48,092 nucleotides of DNA from Planctomycetota bacterium. GTDB lineage: Bacteria; Planctomycetota; UBA1135; GCA-002686595. The stretch's first letter is position 1, and every line of letters begins with the position of its first letter. Positions 9,696 to 18,489 of the stretch are shown in pieces. The DNA is taken from assembly GCA_026692665.1 (NCBI GenBank), contig JAPLOF010000034.1:1-48092 (forward strand), written 5' to 3'. The notes beneath the pieces were generated by a model. It did not search any database. It was not told where the DNA came from and saw only the letters and a program-made list of their open reading frames with translations. Both the position numbers and the translations under genes were made by a program.

Positions 9696-9699
<4 letters not shown>
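8260..9699 (-). CDS. DUF58 domain protein (vWA-like), probable CTG start
   Basis: 479 residues from CTG at 9699. Two N-terminal hydrophobic segments follow an IPTRRLL start typical of DUF58 proteins. The DUF58 core contains GLQEFDTLRDHVPGDEVRLVDWKAFARRG, then a vWA-like region beginning ELVVAIDCGRRM with a metal-site-like Asp. These proteins partner MoxR ATPases, probably as the substrate-binding or metal-sensing side of a chaperone pair. The first conventional start, TTG at 9645, would remove most of the first helix and has no ribosome site. CTG overlaps the MoxR stop as CTGA and lies seven bases after GGAGG. An ATC start one codon later is also possible. Confidence 0.85.
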
Positions 9700-10658
<959 letters not shown>

Positions 10659-10662
10659 CCCA

Positions 10663-11925
10663 CTACCCTCCCAGCTTCGACCCGCGATCTCCAGACTTCT
10701 GTGCGTCGAGCTCGAGGCGCGCGAGGTCGCGCGCGAGCCGCTCGAGGTCCGCGCGCGTCGCGATGCGTCGCGTCTGCAGCAGGTCGGTCGCGCGCGCGCC
10801 CAGCTCGGGCCCGCCCCGGAGCGCGAGAGCCGACGCGAGCCGCGACACGTCCGAGGCCGTGGGGCCACCAGCTTCGCGGCCTTCGCGGCGCTTCCCGACC
10901 TCGTGGCGCGCGGCCAGACGATCGAAGGCGGCACCGCGCGCGGCGGGCGCGAGCAGGGACACGCGTTCCGCGCGCTCGAAGAGCCGCGCCTGAGCGCGCG
11001 CGCGCAGGAGCGGAGAGAACGACTCGAGCGGCTCCGGATCGCGCGGGAATGCGCGCGGCGTCGCGCGCATCCAGGTCCAGAGACAGACCAGCGCGAGCAG
11101 GTTGACCGTGAACAAGGCCAGCGCCGGGCGCGTCGCGACCGTCAGCGGACCGCTCGCATCCCACAGGCCCAGCGCGTACTCGTCGAGCAGGAGACGTCCG
11201 CCGGGCGGCACTTCCTCGGCGAGCCGCACGGCGAGCAACGCGTGATCGAGCTCGCCGACGTGCTGGTTGTCGAACGGCCGCCCGTCGGCGACGACGATCG
11301 CGCGCCCGGAGCCGATCGGGATCTCGACGGCGAGAGCGAGGTCTTCGGAGCCCGACTCGTCGACGACGACGGCGAGTTCGCGCGCGACGCTGCTCGGGTC
11401 GAGGGGCTCGAACGCGAGGTTCGCGTCGATGCGCAGAGTCTCCCCGCTGCGCAGGCGCACATCGCGCGGCCCGTCGCCCTCGAGCGTCGTGACGGCGAGA
11501 CCCTCGGCCGCCTCGAACTCGAGTTCGTCGCGCAGGAAGGTCAGCCCGTCGGCGCCCTCGACGATCAGGGTGCCTCCGCGCTCGACGAACTCCGCGTAGT
11601 GCTCGGGCGCGTGCATGCCGACGTTCGGGAGGACCCGTGCCTTCCCGCGCGGGCCTTCGCCGTCGCGTGGCTTCGCTGCCGCCCTCCAGACGGCGTGGGA
11701 GCCCAGGGGCAAAGCCGCGGGCACCTGCCGCCAGCCCTCGGCCCGCACGCCGACGCGACCGAGGAGCAGCGCCAGGGCTCGCCGTCCGCCGTCCTCCGCG
11801 GATCCGATCGAGCCCGGCACCTTCGATCCCGCGCGCTCCCCGCTCTGGAGAAACAGCACGAAGACGAGCATCAGTCCGAGGATCGTGCCCCCGATCCAGG
11901 CCGGCGCACGCGAGGCCCGCTTCAT
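10663..11925 (-). CDS. DUF4350 domain membrane-anchored protein
   Basis: 420 residues. An N-terminal helix (about 10-27, IGGTILGLMLVFVLFLQSG) anchors the protein. The DUF4350 region follows: a type of Rossmann-like fold with VLPNVGMHAPEHYAEFVERGGTLIVE, GSGRAIVVADGRPFDNQHVGELDHALLAVRLA and a LLLDEYALGLW motif. A second helix (about 276-292, ALALFTVNLLALVCLWTWM) separates it from a cytoplasmic helical tail of about 130 residues. DUF4350 proteins are of unknown function and travel with MoxR, DUF58 and DUF4129 genes. The start ATG overlaps the upstream TGA as ATGA. Confidence 0.82.
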   Translation of the reverse strand: MKRASRAPAWIGGTILGLMLVFVLFLQSGERAGSKVPGSIGSAEDGGRRALALLLGRVGVRAEGWRQVPAALPLGSHAVWRAAAKPRDGEGPRGKARVLPNVGMHAPEHYAEFVERGGTLIVEGADGLTFLRDELEFEAAEGLAVTTLEGDGPRDVRLRSGETLRIDANLAFEPLDPSSVARELAVVVDESGSEDLALAVEIPIGSGRAIVVADGRPFDNQHVGELDHALLAVRLAEEVPPGGRLLLDEYALGLWDASGPLTVATRPALALFTVNLLALVCLWTWMRATPRAFPRDPEPLESFSPLLRARAQARLFERAERVSLLAPAARGAAFDRLAARHEVGKRREGREAGGPTASDVSRLASALALRGGPELGARATDLLQTRRIATRADLERLARDLARLELDAQKSGDRGSKLGG

Positions 11926-12596
11926 GCGCGTGCGCCCTGCAGGAGGGCGTCGCAGAGAGCGTTCAGTCGCTCGAAGTCGGCCCGCGTGGCGGGCTCGCCG
12001 CCGAAGCTCTTCCGGTCGAGTTCGGGGACGAGCGGCCGCAGGACGGCCTCCGCCTTTCGCCCGGGCCTGCCGCGCTCGAGCAGCTCCCGGTTCGTGAACG
12101 CGTCGCGGTACTCGAGATCTCCGCGTTCCCCGAGGCCGACCACGAGGGCCGAGAACTCGAGACGCAGCGCGAGGACGTGGTCGCCGCGCGCGTTGGCCTC
12201 CCGCGCTCGCGAACGGAGCTCCGCGATGCGCCGCGCGCGGTCGACCTCCGGATCCGGGACGGCGACACGGGTCTCCGCGACGCGGTTCGCGCGCAGGGAC
12301 TTCACGGCAGCCGTCACCACGATCACGACGAGCGCGATGAGCAGGATCCAGGCGACCGCCGCGGCCAGACCCGCCAGAGTCGCGGGGCTGAGCGCGCCGT
12401 CGGGCAGCAGGTCCGACAGGAACTCCACGATCCAGTTCTTGATCGTGTCGAAGACCGTCTCCCCGCGGTGGAACTCCGAAGTGCCGAGGATCTCGTCGAT
12501 CGCCGTGCGCACGACGGCGGGCTCCGCGGGTCCGCCCTGCGTCGGGAGCTCCCGTCCGGTCACGGTCGTCCAGGCTCGCAGTGTCGCGGCGATCAC
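11922..12596 (-). CDS. DUF4129 domain membrane protein
   Basis: 224 residues with one strong helix near 72-98 (LAGLAAAVAWILLIALVVIVVTAAV). It is followed by a cytoplasmic domain with AREANARGDHVLALRLEFSALVVGLGERGDLEYRDAFTNRELL, which is typical of the DUF4129 C-terminus. The function is unknown. It begins at GTG 12596, inside the stop of the upstream membrane gene as GTGA, and ends inside the start of the DUF4350 gene as ATGA. It is therefore the middle of a chain of overlapping genes. Confidence 0.82.
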   Translation of the reverse strand: MIAATLRAWTTVTGRELPTQGGPAEPAVVRTAIDEILGTSEFHRGETVFDTIKNWIVEFLSDLLPDGALSPATLAGLAAAVAWILLIALVVIVVTAAVKSLRANRVAETRVAVPDPEVDRARRIAELRSRAREANARGDHVLALRLEFSALVVGLGERGDLEYRDAFTNRELLERGRPGRKAEAVLRPLVPELDRKSFGGEPATRADFERLNALCDALLQGARA

Positions 12597-13519
12597 GCCG
12601 GGCTCCCGGCTCCGCGCGGCTCGGCGATCGCCTCGAGCCGCGCGCGCAGGTCGAGCGCTTCGCGGCGCACGCGGCAGTCGTAGTAGTACGCGGTGGTGAT
12701 CGCGGCCGTCGCCGCCGTCGAGACGGCGAAGAACAGCGTCGCCGCGATCCACAGGATGGTGCTGTAGAGCTCGGACGAGACCGCCAGATTCTCGAGCGCG
12801 GTCTGCCGTACCTGCGCCTGCGCCGCCCCCCCCGCCACGGCGTTCATGGGCGCGAGCATGCAGATCGCCACGATGGAGACGGCGGCCCAGCGCAGGAAGC
12901 TGCCCTTCGTGAGGGCGAAGCTGCGCGCCACGCTCTCGGCCGGTCCCTGGTCTTCCGCGGCGCACGCGAGCGGGGCCAGGGACAGTCGCCAGAGGAGGAA
13001 GAAGTAGGGCAGGATGCAGGCCACGAATCCGGCGATCGACAGCAGGCCGACGAGGATGATGCAGCCGAGGATCGACAGGAAGCGGCGGGCGACGAGCGAT
13101 CCCGCCGCGCCGAGCGTGAGCGGCTCGCCGACGAACTCGGCGCGGAGGATCACGCTGACGAGGATCGTCGCGAAGATCTGGACGACCGCGCTGATCATCG
13201 TCTGAGCGAAGGACGCACCGAGCTGCGCGAACGCGACGGCGGCTGGATCGCCGCCGGCGAGGCGCGCCGCCATGTCCTCGGGCGGCGCGAAGGCCATCAA
13301 CCACGCGGGGCCGATCCACAGGACCACGGACGCGCCGAAGCAGGCCAGGAAGCGCGCTCGCAGCGCGTCGATGCCCGCGTCGAGGATCGCTCCGGCGCCG
13401 CGCGGGGCGAGGTCCTCGCGCCGCGTGTCCAGACGCTCGACTCCGCGGCGCGACCGCCCTCGGACCTCGAGCGGCGAGGGCTCGTCCAGGCGGCGGAATC
13501 CGTCGTCGCGCTCGGGCAC
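12593..13519 (-). CDS. Multi-pass membrane protein of the GPDPase-membrane-domain type
   Basis: 308 residues with about six membrane helices after a charged, soluble first 45 residues. Features typical of the glycerophosphoryl diester phosphodiesterase membrane domain family are FLLWRLSLAPLACAAEDQGPAESVARSFALTKGSFLRWAAV and the ending TAYYYDCRVRREALDLRARLEAI. No catalytic phosphodiesterase domain is present, so enzyme activity should not be inferred from the name. Relatives lie next to DUF4129 genes in actinobacteria and other phyla. The start is GTG 13519. It is 33 bases downstream of the patatin-ferredoxin gene and probably in the same transcript. Confidence 0.75.
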   Translation of the reverse strand: MPERDDGFRRLDEPSPLEVRGRSRRGVERLDTRREDLAPRGAGAILDAGIDALRARFLACFGASVVLWIGPAWLMAFAPPEDMAARLAGGDPAAVAFAQLGASFAQTMISAVVQIFATILVSVILRAEFVGEPLTLGAAGSLVARRFLSILGCIILVGLLSIAGFVACILPYFFLLWRLSLAPLACAAEDQGPAESVARSFALTKGSFLRWAAVSIVAICMLAPMNAVAGGAAQAQVRQTALENLAVSSELYSTILWIAATLFFAVSTAATAAITTAYYYDCRVRREALDLRARLEAIAEPRGAGSPA

Positions 13520-13552
13520 GCCGGCAGGCTATCAGCCTCGACCGCGGGATCG

Positions 13553-14698
13553 CTAGAGATTGCCCAGGCTGATCGCGTCGGTCGGACAGTTGCGCGCGCA
13601 GGCGTGGTCGCGCGTGCACTCGTAGTTCGACAACTTGCGGACCGTGGCGCGTCCGCCGCGCGCCCAGAAGGCGTCCGTCTCGCACACGGCTTCGCACTGG
13701 CCGCAGCCGATGCAGCGCTCGGGATCGATGCGCACGGACACGAAGTCGCGCGGAGTCACGGGACAGGCGAGGCCCTCGACCACGACCGGCTGGACGAGGT
13801 CGCGCGTCGCGGCGTGCGACGTCAGGACCTTGATCGTCTCCTCCTCGCCGGCGCGAATCACCTCGGCCAGCTTGCGGAAGTCGAAGCGGCTCGCCTCGGC
13901 GACCTTGGGCTGGATCAACGCGACCCGGTGGTCGGCGTGCATGTGCAGCATCTGCTCGACCAGGACCTCCTCGACGATCTCGAACGTGCGATAGAGGGTC
14001 GAGAGCAGGCGGTTCTTGTAATCCGGCGCCTTGAACGTGCCCTTCACGGACAGGTCGACGGCGATGACGAGCTCCGCCCCGAGCGTCTTGGCGAAGCGCA
14101 GCGGCAGCGAGTCGACCATGCCGCCGTCCATGTAGCTGTATCCGCCCCGCTCGTAGGGCTCGAAGATCCCGGGCAGCGCGCACGAGCTGTAGACGGCGTC
14201 GACGAGCGGGATGTCGTCCATCCCGGGCGTGCCCCAGAACACCGTGCCGCCGGTTTCGAGGCGTGTCGCGTTGCAGAAGAACGGGATGTGCAGCTGGCCG
14301 AACTCGAGCGCGGGCAGGATTCGCCGCAGCGAACCCTTGAACGTGTCGCCGTGGTAGACGCTCGTCGTGCGCAGGCCCTTCAACAACATCTTCGCGAAGT
14401 TGAAGCGGAAGTAGTCTTCCTTCTGCACCGCCGCGACGAGCGACTCGATCTTCTCGATCGGGATGCCGCCGGCCGACATCGCGCCGACCAGCGCGCCGAT
14501 GCTCGTGCCGACGATCGCGTCGACCTGGATGCCCAGCGTCCGCAGGGCACGCAAGACCCCGATGTGGGCCATGCCGCGCATGCCGCCGCCGCCCAGGACC
14601 AGGACGGTCCGGGGCCGCACGGAGGAGCGCAGCACGAGCGGGGCGTACGGCGTCGGTTGGGGCGGAAGGGCCATGCGGCGGACTGCGGCCTCGTTCAT
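13553..14698 (-). CDS. Patatin-like phospholipase fused to a C-terminal two-cluster ferredoxin domain
   Basis: 381 residues. The first 310 are a bacterial patatin: oxyanion loop GGGGMRG (36-42), nucleophile elbow GTSIG with Ser66, and the dyad Asp191 in DGGMVDSLPL. Such enzymes hydrolyse acyl esters of phospholipids. Residues about 322-381 are ferredoxin-like. The first cluster is complete (Cys329, Cys332, Cys335, Cys339). The second reads C-x2-D-x2-C-x3-C-P (Cys361, Asp364, Cys367, Cys371), with Asp in place of the second cysteine, as in the ferredoxin of Pyrococcus furiosus. No signal peptide is seen. ATG 14698 is used; an in-frame ATG eight codons later is possible. Patatin joined to ferredoxin suggests a redox-controlled lipase (inference). 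Confidence 0.88.
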   Translation of the reverse strand: MNEAAVRRMALPPQPTPYAPLVLRSSVRPRTVLVLGGGGMRGMAHIGVLRALRTLGIQVDAIVGTSIGALVGAMSAGGIPIEKIESLVAAVQKEDYFRFNFAKMLLKGLRTTSVYHGDTFKGSLRRILPALEFGQLHIPFFCNATRLETGGTVFWGTPGMDDIPLVDAVYSSCALPGIFEPYERGGYSYMDGGMVDSLPLRFAKTLGAELVIAVDLSVKGTFKAPDYKNRLLSTLYRTFEIVEEVLVEQMLHMHADHRVALIQPKVAEASRFDFRKLAEVIRAGEEETIKVLTSHAATRDLVQPVVVEGLACPVTPRDFVSVRIDPERCIGCGQCEAVCETDAFWARGGRATVRKLSNYECTRDHACARNCPTDAISLGNL

Positions 14699-14742
14699 CG
14701 GCCAGATCCGCCGAACCCTGGAGGGTGGAAGCCTGGAATGAC

Positions 14743-14782
14743 CGAGCCAGGCTCGGTCCTCGAGTGGAACCGGCCTGGCTCG
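14743..14782 (-). terminator. Hairpin after the HEAT-like gene
   Basis: CGAGCCAGG (14743-14751) and CCTGGCTCG (14774-14782) form a 9-bp stem. The first arm can also pair locally (ACCGAG with CTCGGT, 14741-14757), giving two competing structures. The site lies just beyond the stop of the minus-strand gene ending at 14803. Confidence 0.4.
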
Positions 14783-14802
14783 ATCCTGCGCCGCAGCCGC
14801 CG

Positions 14803-17694
14803 TCACTTCGGCCGGTTCAAGCGCTCCAGCGATTCCTGCACGGCCTTGCGCACGTTCCCGTCGGGGTCCTGGAGCATCCGCACGAGCCGCGGCAGGTGCT
14901 CGACGCCGTCCAGGGTCGCGAGGCCGCGGGCAGCCTCGGCGCGCTGCACCGGGTCCTTCGCGTCGAGCATCGCGGCCAGCTCGACGACCGCCGCGTCGCG
15001 CTGCTTCGCGCCGCTGGCGCGCTGCTGCCAGCCGGCCTTCTGGTCGAGGAACGCGCGGATCTCCGCGACGCCCTCGAGACAGGCTTTGCGCACGTCGGCG
15101 CTGGGCGCGAGCTCCGCGCCGCGCAGCAGGATCTCGGCCGCCTCCTCGCTGAGGTAGCCCGCGATCGCCTCGGCGATGCGCGCGCCGTCCTTGCGCGACT
15201 CGGCCGGATCGTGCAGCAACGCGCCGAGCCACGCCAGCCCCTCGGCCGGCCGGCCGCGACCCAGCGCCTGGATCGCGGACTGACGCGAGCGCGGACTGCT
15301 GAGCGCTGCGCGCACGCTGGCCCAGCGGCCCTGGTCCGCTTCGCGCGAGACGGCCCAGTTCACGACGTTCACGGCCTCGCCGCCGTTAGCGGACGCGAAG
15401 CGCTCGAGGATCTTCTGCGAGTGCTCGGCCGGGCCCTGGCCGGCTTGGACCAGACCGGAGACGAGGCAGAGGACCACGTCGTCGGGCACCCGAGCCGCGA
15501 ACACGGCGGGCAGCGCCGCGCGGATCGCATCGGTCGGGACCTCCCGCTTCGGGAGGTCTTGGATCGGCTGGAGGAGATCCCGGCCCGAGGCCTCGGCCCC
15601 GAAGGCCGGCTCGGTGAGCACCTGCGCGATCCAGCGGCCGAGATCGGGCTCCTCGCGCAGCGCCGGCAGCAGCGCGACGCGGAAGCGCCGCTCGACCGAC
15701 GGGTCGCGCACGACGACGGCGATGCCCGCGCGCACGGCCGGCGGGCGCTCCGATTCGGAGAGCGAGCGTGCAACCTGCTCGAGCTCGAAGGCCTCCTTGT
15801 CCGCGCGCAGCAGAAGGGCGCGCACGAGGTCGGCGTCCAGGTGCCGCCACGAACCCGGCACGTTCGCGCCGTTCCCGGAGAGGGACTGCGTGAGGTCTCG
15901 AGCCGAGATGGACGGCACCACCGGCGCGGCCAGGAAGGCCCGCACGAACGCGCGCGCGTCGTCGGGATCCGCGACGAGCACGCGCACCAGGTTCCAGCGC
16001 CGATTCTCCTTTCCGGCATCCTCGGGCCCGGGGATCAACTGCTGGAGCGCGAGGGGCAGCAGCGCCGGCGTCGGATCCACGGCCGGCGGTTCGCTCGTCA
16101 GGCTGCCGCCGCGGTTCTGGATGCCGAAGCGCGCGTAGAGCTCGGTGACCGCGGTCTCGCGGACCTTCCCGTTCGCGTCGGCGAGCGCGCGCTCGAGGAG
16201 CGGCGCGACCGCCGCGGGACTCGCCGGCAGGAGGGAGACGACCGCGCGCCGCACGACCGCGTCGGGATCCGCGAGGAGCCGCGCCGCGCGCTCCGGCTCG
16301 AGGCGGATCTGCGCGGAGGTCGCGCTCTTCAGCGCCGCCGCGCGCACGCCGGCATCCCCGTCGCCGAGCAGCCGGTCGAGCAGGGGCCGATCGCCCGCCA
16401 GGAACTGCCGCGTCTGTCCCGAGTCGTTGAACGTGAAGCTCGGAGAGTTGTAGAGGACCTTCTCCAGCTTGCCCACCTCGAGCGACCGCGCGATCGCGGC
16501 GCGCACGAGCGGCTCGGGATCCTCGACCCGCGCGAGCAGGGCCGCGTTGCGCGCCTCGCGCGCGAGCTCGCTCGCCGCGACGATCCGCAATTCGTTCGAC
16601 GGAGCCTGGAGCAGCGCCTCCAGGAGCGGCCGCACGGATTCACGCAGGCCCCCCGCGTCCAGGATCCGCGCGACGCCGCCCGCGGCGCCAGCTTCGCCCG
16701 AGCGCGCGAGATCGGCGAGCGCGCGCCGCGACGGCTCGTCCAGCGCATCGAAGTCGACGAGGTACTGCGCGTGCTCGAGCGCCTCCTGACCGACGATCGG
16801 CTCGGCGAGGAGCGCGGCCACGAGGTCGCGCCAGACCGGCTCGATCAGGACCGGCGGGCGTTCCTTCCAGGTGTTGCGCTCCTCGAAGCGCCAGGCGGTG
16901 GAATCGCCGCGCAGGGCGGGAGTTTGCGCCCCCCCGAGCGCACGCAGGACGCGCTTCGCGAAGAGGAAACCCGTGCCCGGCCCGCGCAGGAGTTCCAGGG
17001 AGAGCGCCGCGGCGCGCTGCGGCGCGCACTGCATGAGCATGTACAGCGCGTCGTTCTGGGGGTTCGGCAGCAGGTCGGGTTCCTCGCGGACGAGCGCCTC
17101 CAGCGCCGGCCCGGCGGCGGCGCCCAGCGTCTTGGCCAGGTTCTGACTGCCGTCCCGCACCGCCTGGCGCACGAGTTGCTCGATCCGGGTCGCGTCGCCC
17201 GGTGCGGCGCCGGACTGGCGCTTCATGCGCTGCTGGAAGACGACGAACCGCGGGTTGGTCACGAGCGGCTGGAGGAGCGCCTCCCAGGCCTTGGCCTTCG
17301 CGTGATCCGGCCGCGCATGCGTCGGCGTGAGCAGCTCGTCCGCGACGCGCGGGTCGCCCAGCTTCTCGCCGGCCATCAGGCCCACCTCGAGAAGCTCGAG
17401 GACGACGTCGTCGCGCCCTTCGAAGCCCGGCGCGTCGACGAGGCGCTCGATCAGCTCCGAGAGCTGAGCGACGGCCAGGTCCGCGCGCCCGTCGACCTCC
17501 AGCGCGAGGCGCGCGCGCGCGATCTGACGCTTCCAGCCGGCCGCGTCCTGCGGCGCCAGCGTCCCCTTCCGGCCGACGAAGAAGTCGTCCCCCTCGGTCT
17601 TGGAAGGCGCAGCGTCCTTCGGCTTCCCGGTCGTCGTCTGAGGAGCGAGCGAGAGAATCGCCAGCACCAGGATCGTCGTGATGTCCATCGTCAT
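14803..17694 (-). CDS. Large exported protein with HEAT-like helical repeats
   Basis: 963 residues. An N-terminal hydrophobic segment (TILVLAILSLAPQ) looks like a signal peptide. The rest is almost entirely alpha-helical, with degenerate HEAT-like units such as LLDRLLGDGDAGVRAAALKS, LLADPDAVVRRAVVSLLPAS, ARVEDPEPLVRAAIARSL and, near the end, LVRMLQDPDGNVRKAVQESLERL. These superhelices are usually protein-binding scaffolds. No enzyme motif is seen. ATG 17694 is preferred because GAGG lies six bases upstream; an in-frame ATG two codons later is also possible. Upstream, at 17773-17792, is the tandem GTTGAC site shared with the histidine kinase promoter, so the adjacent regulator may control it. 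Confidence 0.8.
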   Translation of the reverse strand: MTMDITTILVLAILSLAPQTTTGKPKDAAPSKTEGDDFFVGRKGTLAPQDAAGWKRQIARARLALEVDGRADLAVAQLSELIERLVDAPGFEGRDDVVLELLEVGLMAGEKLGDPRVADELLTPTHARPDHAKAKAWEALLQPLVTNPRFVVFQQRMKRQSGAAPGDATRIEQLVRQAVRDGSQNLAKTLGAAAGPALEALVREEPDLLPNPQNDALYMLMQCAPQRAAALSLELLRGPGTGFLFAKRVLRALGGAQTPALRGDSTAWRFEERNTWKERPPVLIEPVWRDLVAALLAEPIVGQEALEHAQYLVDFDALDEPSRRALADLARSGEAGAAGGVARILDAGGLRESVRPLLEALLQAPSNELRIVAASELAREARNAALLARVEDPEPLVRAAIARSLEVGKLEKVLYNSPSFTFNDSGQTRQFLAGDRPLLDRLLGDGDAGVRAAALKSATSAQIRLEPERAARLLADPDAVVRRAVVSLLPASPAAVAPLLERALADANGKVRETAVTELYARFGIQNRGGSLTSEPPAVDPTPALLPLALQQLIPGPEDAGKENRRWNLVRVLVADPDDARAFVRAFLAAPVVPSISARDLTQSLSGNGANVPGSWRHLDADLVRALLLRADKEAFELEQVARSLSESERPPAVRAGIAVVVRDPSVERRFRVALLPALREEPDLGRWIAQVLTEPAFGAEASGRDLLQPIQDLPKREVPTDAIRAALPAVFAARVPDDVVLCLVSGLVQAGQGPAEHSQKILERFASANGGEAVNVVNWAVSREADQGRWASVRAALSSPRSRQSAIQALGRGRPAEGLAWLGALLHDPAESRKDGARIAEAIAGYLSEEAAEILLRGAELAPSADVRKACLEGVAEIRAFLDQKAGWQQRASGAKQRDAAVVELAAMLDAKDPVQRAEAARGLATLDGVEHLPRLVRMLQDPDGNVRKAVQESLERLNRPK

Positions 17695-17772
17695 GTACTC
17701 CCTCGGGGACCATCCCCCGGTGCGCGATTGGACGACGCTGGACACGTCCAGCCGTCACCGTCCGCGCACGCG

Positions 17773-17792
17773 CTCGTCAACTCCTCGTCAAC
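17773..17792 (-). promoter_or_regulatory. Tandem GTTGAC direct repeat, candidate response-regulator site
   Basis: On the minus strand the site reads GTTGACGAGGAGTTGACGAG: two GTTGAC half-sites with an 11-base period, the geometry bound by dimers of OmpR/PhoB-type regulators. It lies 79-98 bases before the HEAT-like gene start and overlaps the stop of the regulator gene itself. The same half-site and period occur at 20395-20416. Confidence 0.5.
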
Positions 17793-18489
17793 GCTCGAAC
17801 CGGTAGCCGACGCCGTGCACCGTCACGATGTGCCGCGGGTCCTCGGGGTCGCGCTCGATCTTCTTGCGCAGCTTGAGGACGTGCATGTCGACGGTGCGCG
17901 TCGTCGGGAACTCGTCGCGGCCCCAGGCGAGGTCGAGCAGCGTCTCGCGCGCCAGCACCTTGCCCGAGTTCTCGAGGAACACGCGCAGGAGGCCCAGCTC
18001 CTGGCGCGAGAGGCCCTGCCGCGCGCCGGCGCGCGCGACGGTGTACGCGGCGAAGTCGATCTCGCACTCGCCGAAGCGCACCTTCCGGTCGGACGGCGCG
18101 AGCCCCGGCGCCTCGCCGTCCGCGCGGCGCAGCACGGCGCGCAGGCGCAGCAGGAGCTCGCGCGTCGAGAAGGGCTTCACCACGTAGTCGTCGGCGCCGT
18201 ACTCGAAGCCCTGCACGCGGTCCCACTCCTCGCCGCGCGCGGAGAGGATGATCACGGCCGACGCCAGACGGTCCTCGCGGATCGCGCGCAGCACCGAGTA
18301 GCCGTCGCGCTTCGGCAGCATCAGGTCGAGCAGCACGACGTCGGGCCCTTCTCGCAGCGCCAAGGCGAGCCCGGCCTCGCCGTCGGCGGCCTCGAGCACG
18401 TCGAAACCCTCGGCGCGCAGCGCGTCGCACAGGGCGAGGCGCAGCGGGTCCTCGTCCTCGACCACGAGGATGCGTGTCTTCGGGCTCAT
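17788..18489 (-). CDS. OmpR/PhoB-family response regulator
   Basis: 233 residues. The receiver domain (about 5-120) has the acidic pair Glu11/Asp12, phospho-acceptor Asp55 in VVLLDLMLP, Ser83 and Lys105 in VKPF. The winged-helix output domain (about 135-233) has LSRQELGLLRVFLENSGKVLARETLL, then RTVDMHVLKLRKKIE and VHGVGYRFE. It is phosphorylated by the kinase encoded immediately upstream. ATG 18489 follows GAGGAGGAGC and overlaps the kinase stop as ATGA; a longer start at 18531 would add 14 residues inside the kinase gene. Likely targets are suggested by the tandem sites at 17773 and 20395. Confidence 0.93.
   Translation of the reverse strand: MSPKTRILVVEDEDPLRLALCDALRAEGFDVLEAADGEAGLALALREGPDVVLLDLMLPKRDGYSVLRAIREDRLASAVIILSARGEEWDRVQGFEYGADDYVVKPFSTRELLLRLRAVLRRADGEAPGLAPSDRKVRFGECEIDFAAYTVARAGARQGLSRQELGLLRVFLENSGKVLARETLLDLAWGRDEFPTTRTVDMHVLKLRKKIERDPEDPRHIVTVHGVGYRFER

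Noticed and set aside
12593..13519. Glycerophosphodiester phosphodiesterase enzyme
   Set aside because: Only the membrane-domain type is present; the catalytic domain is missing.
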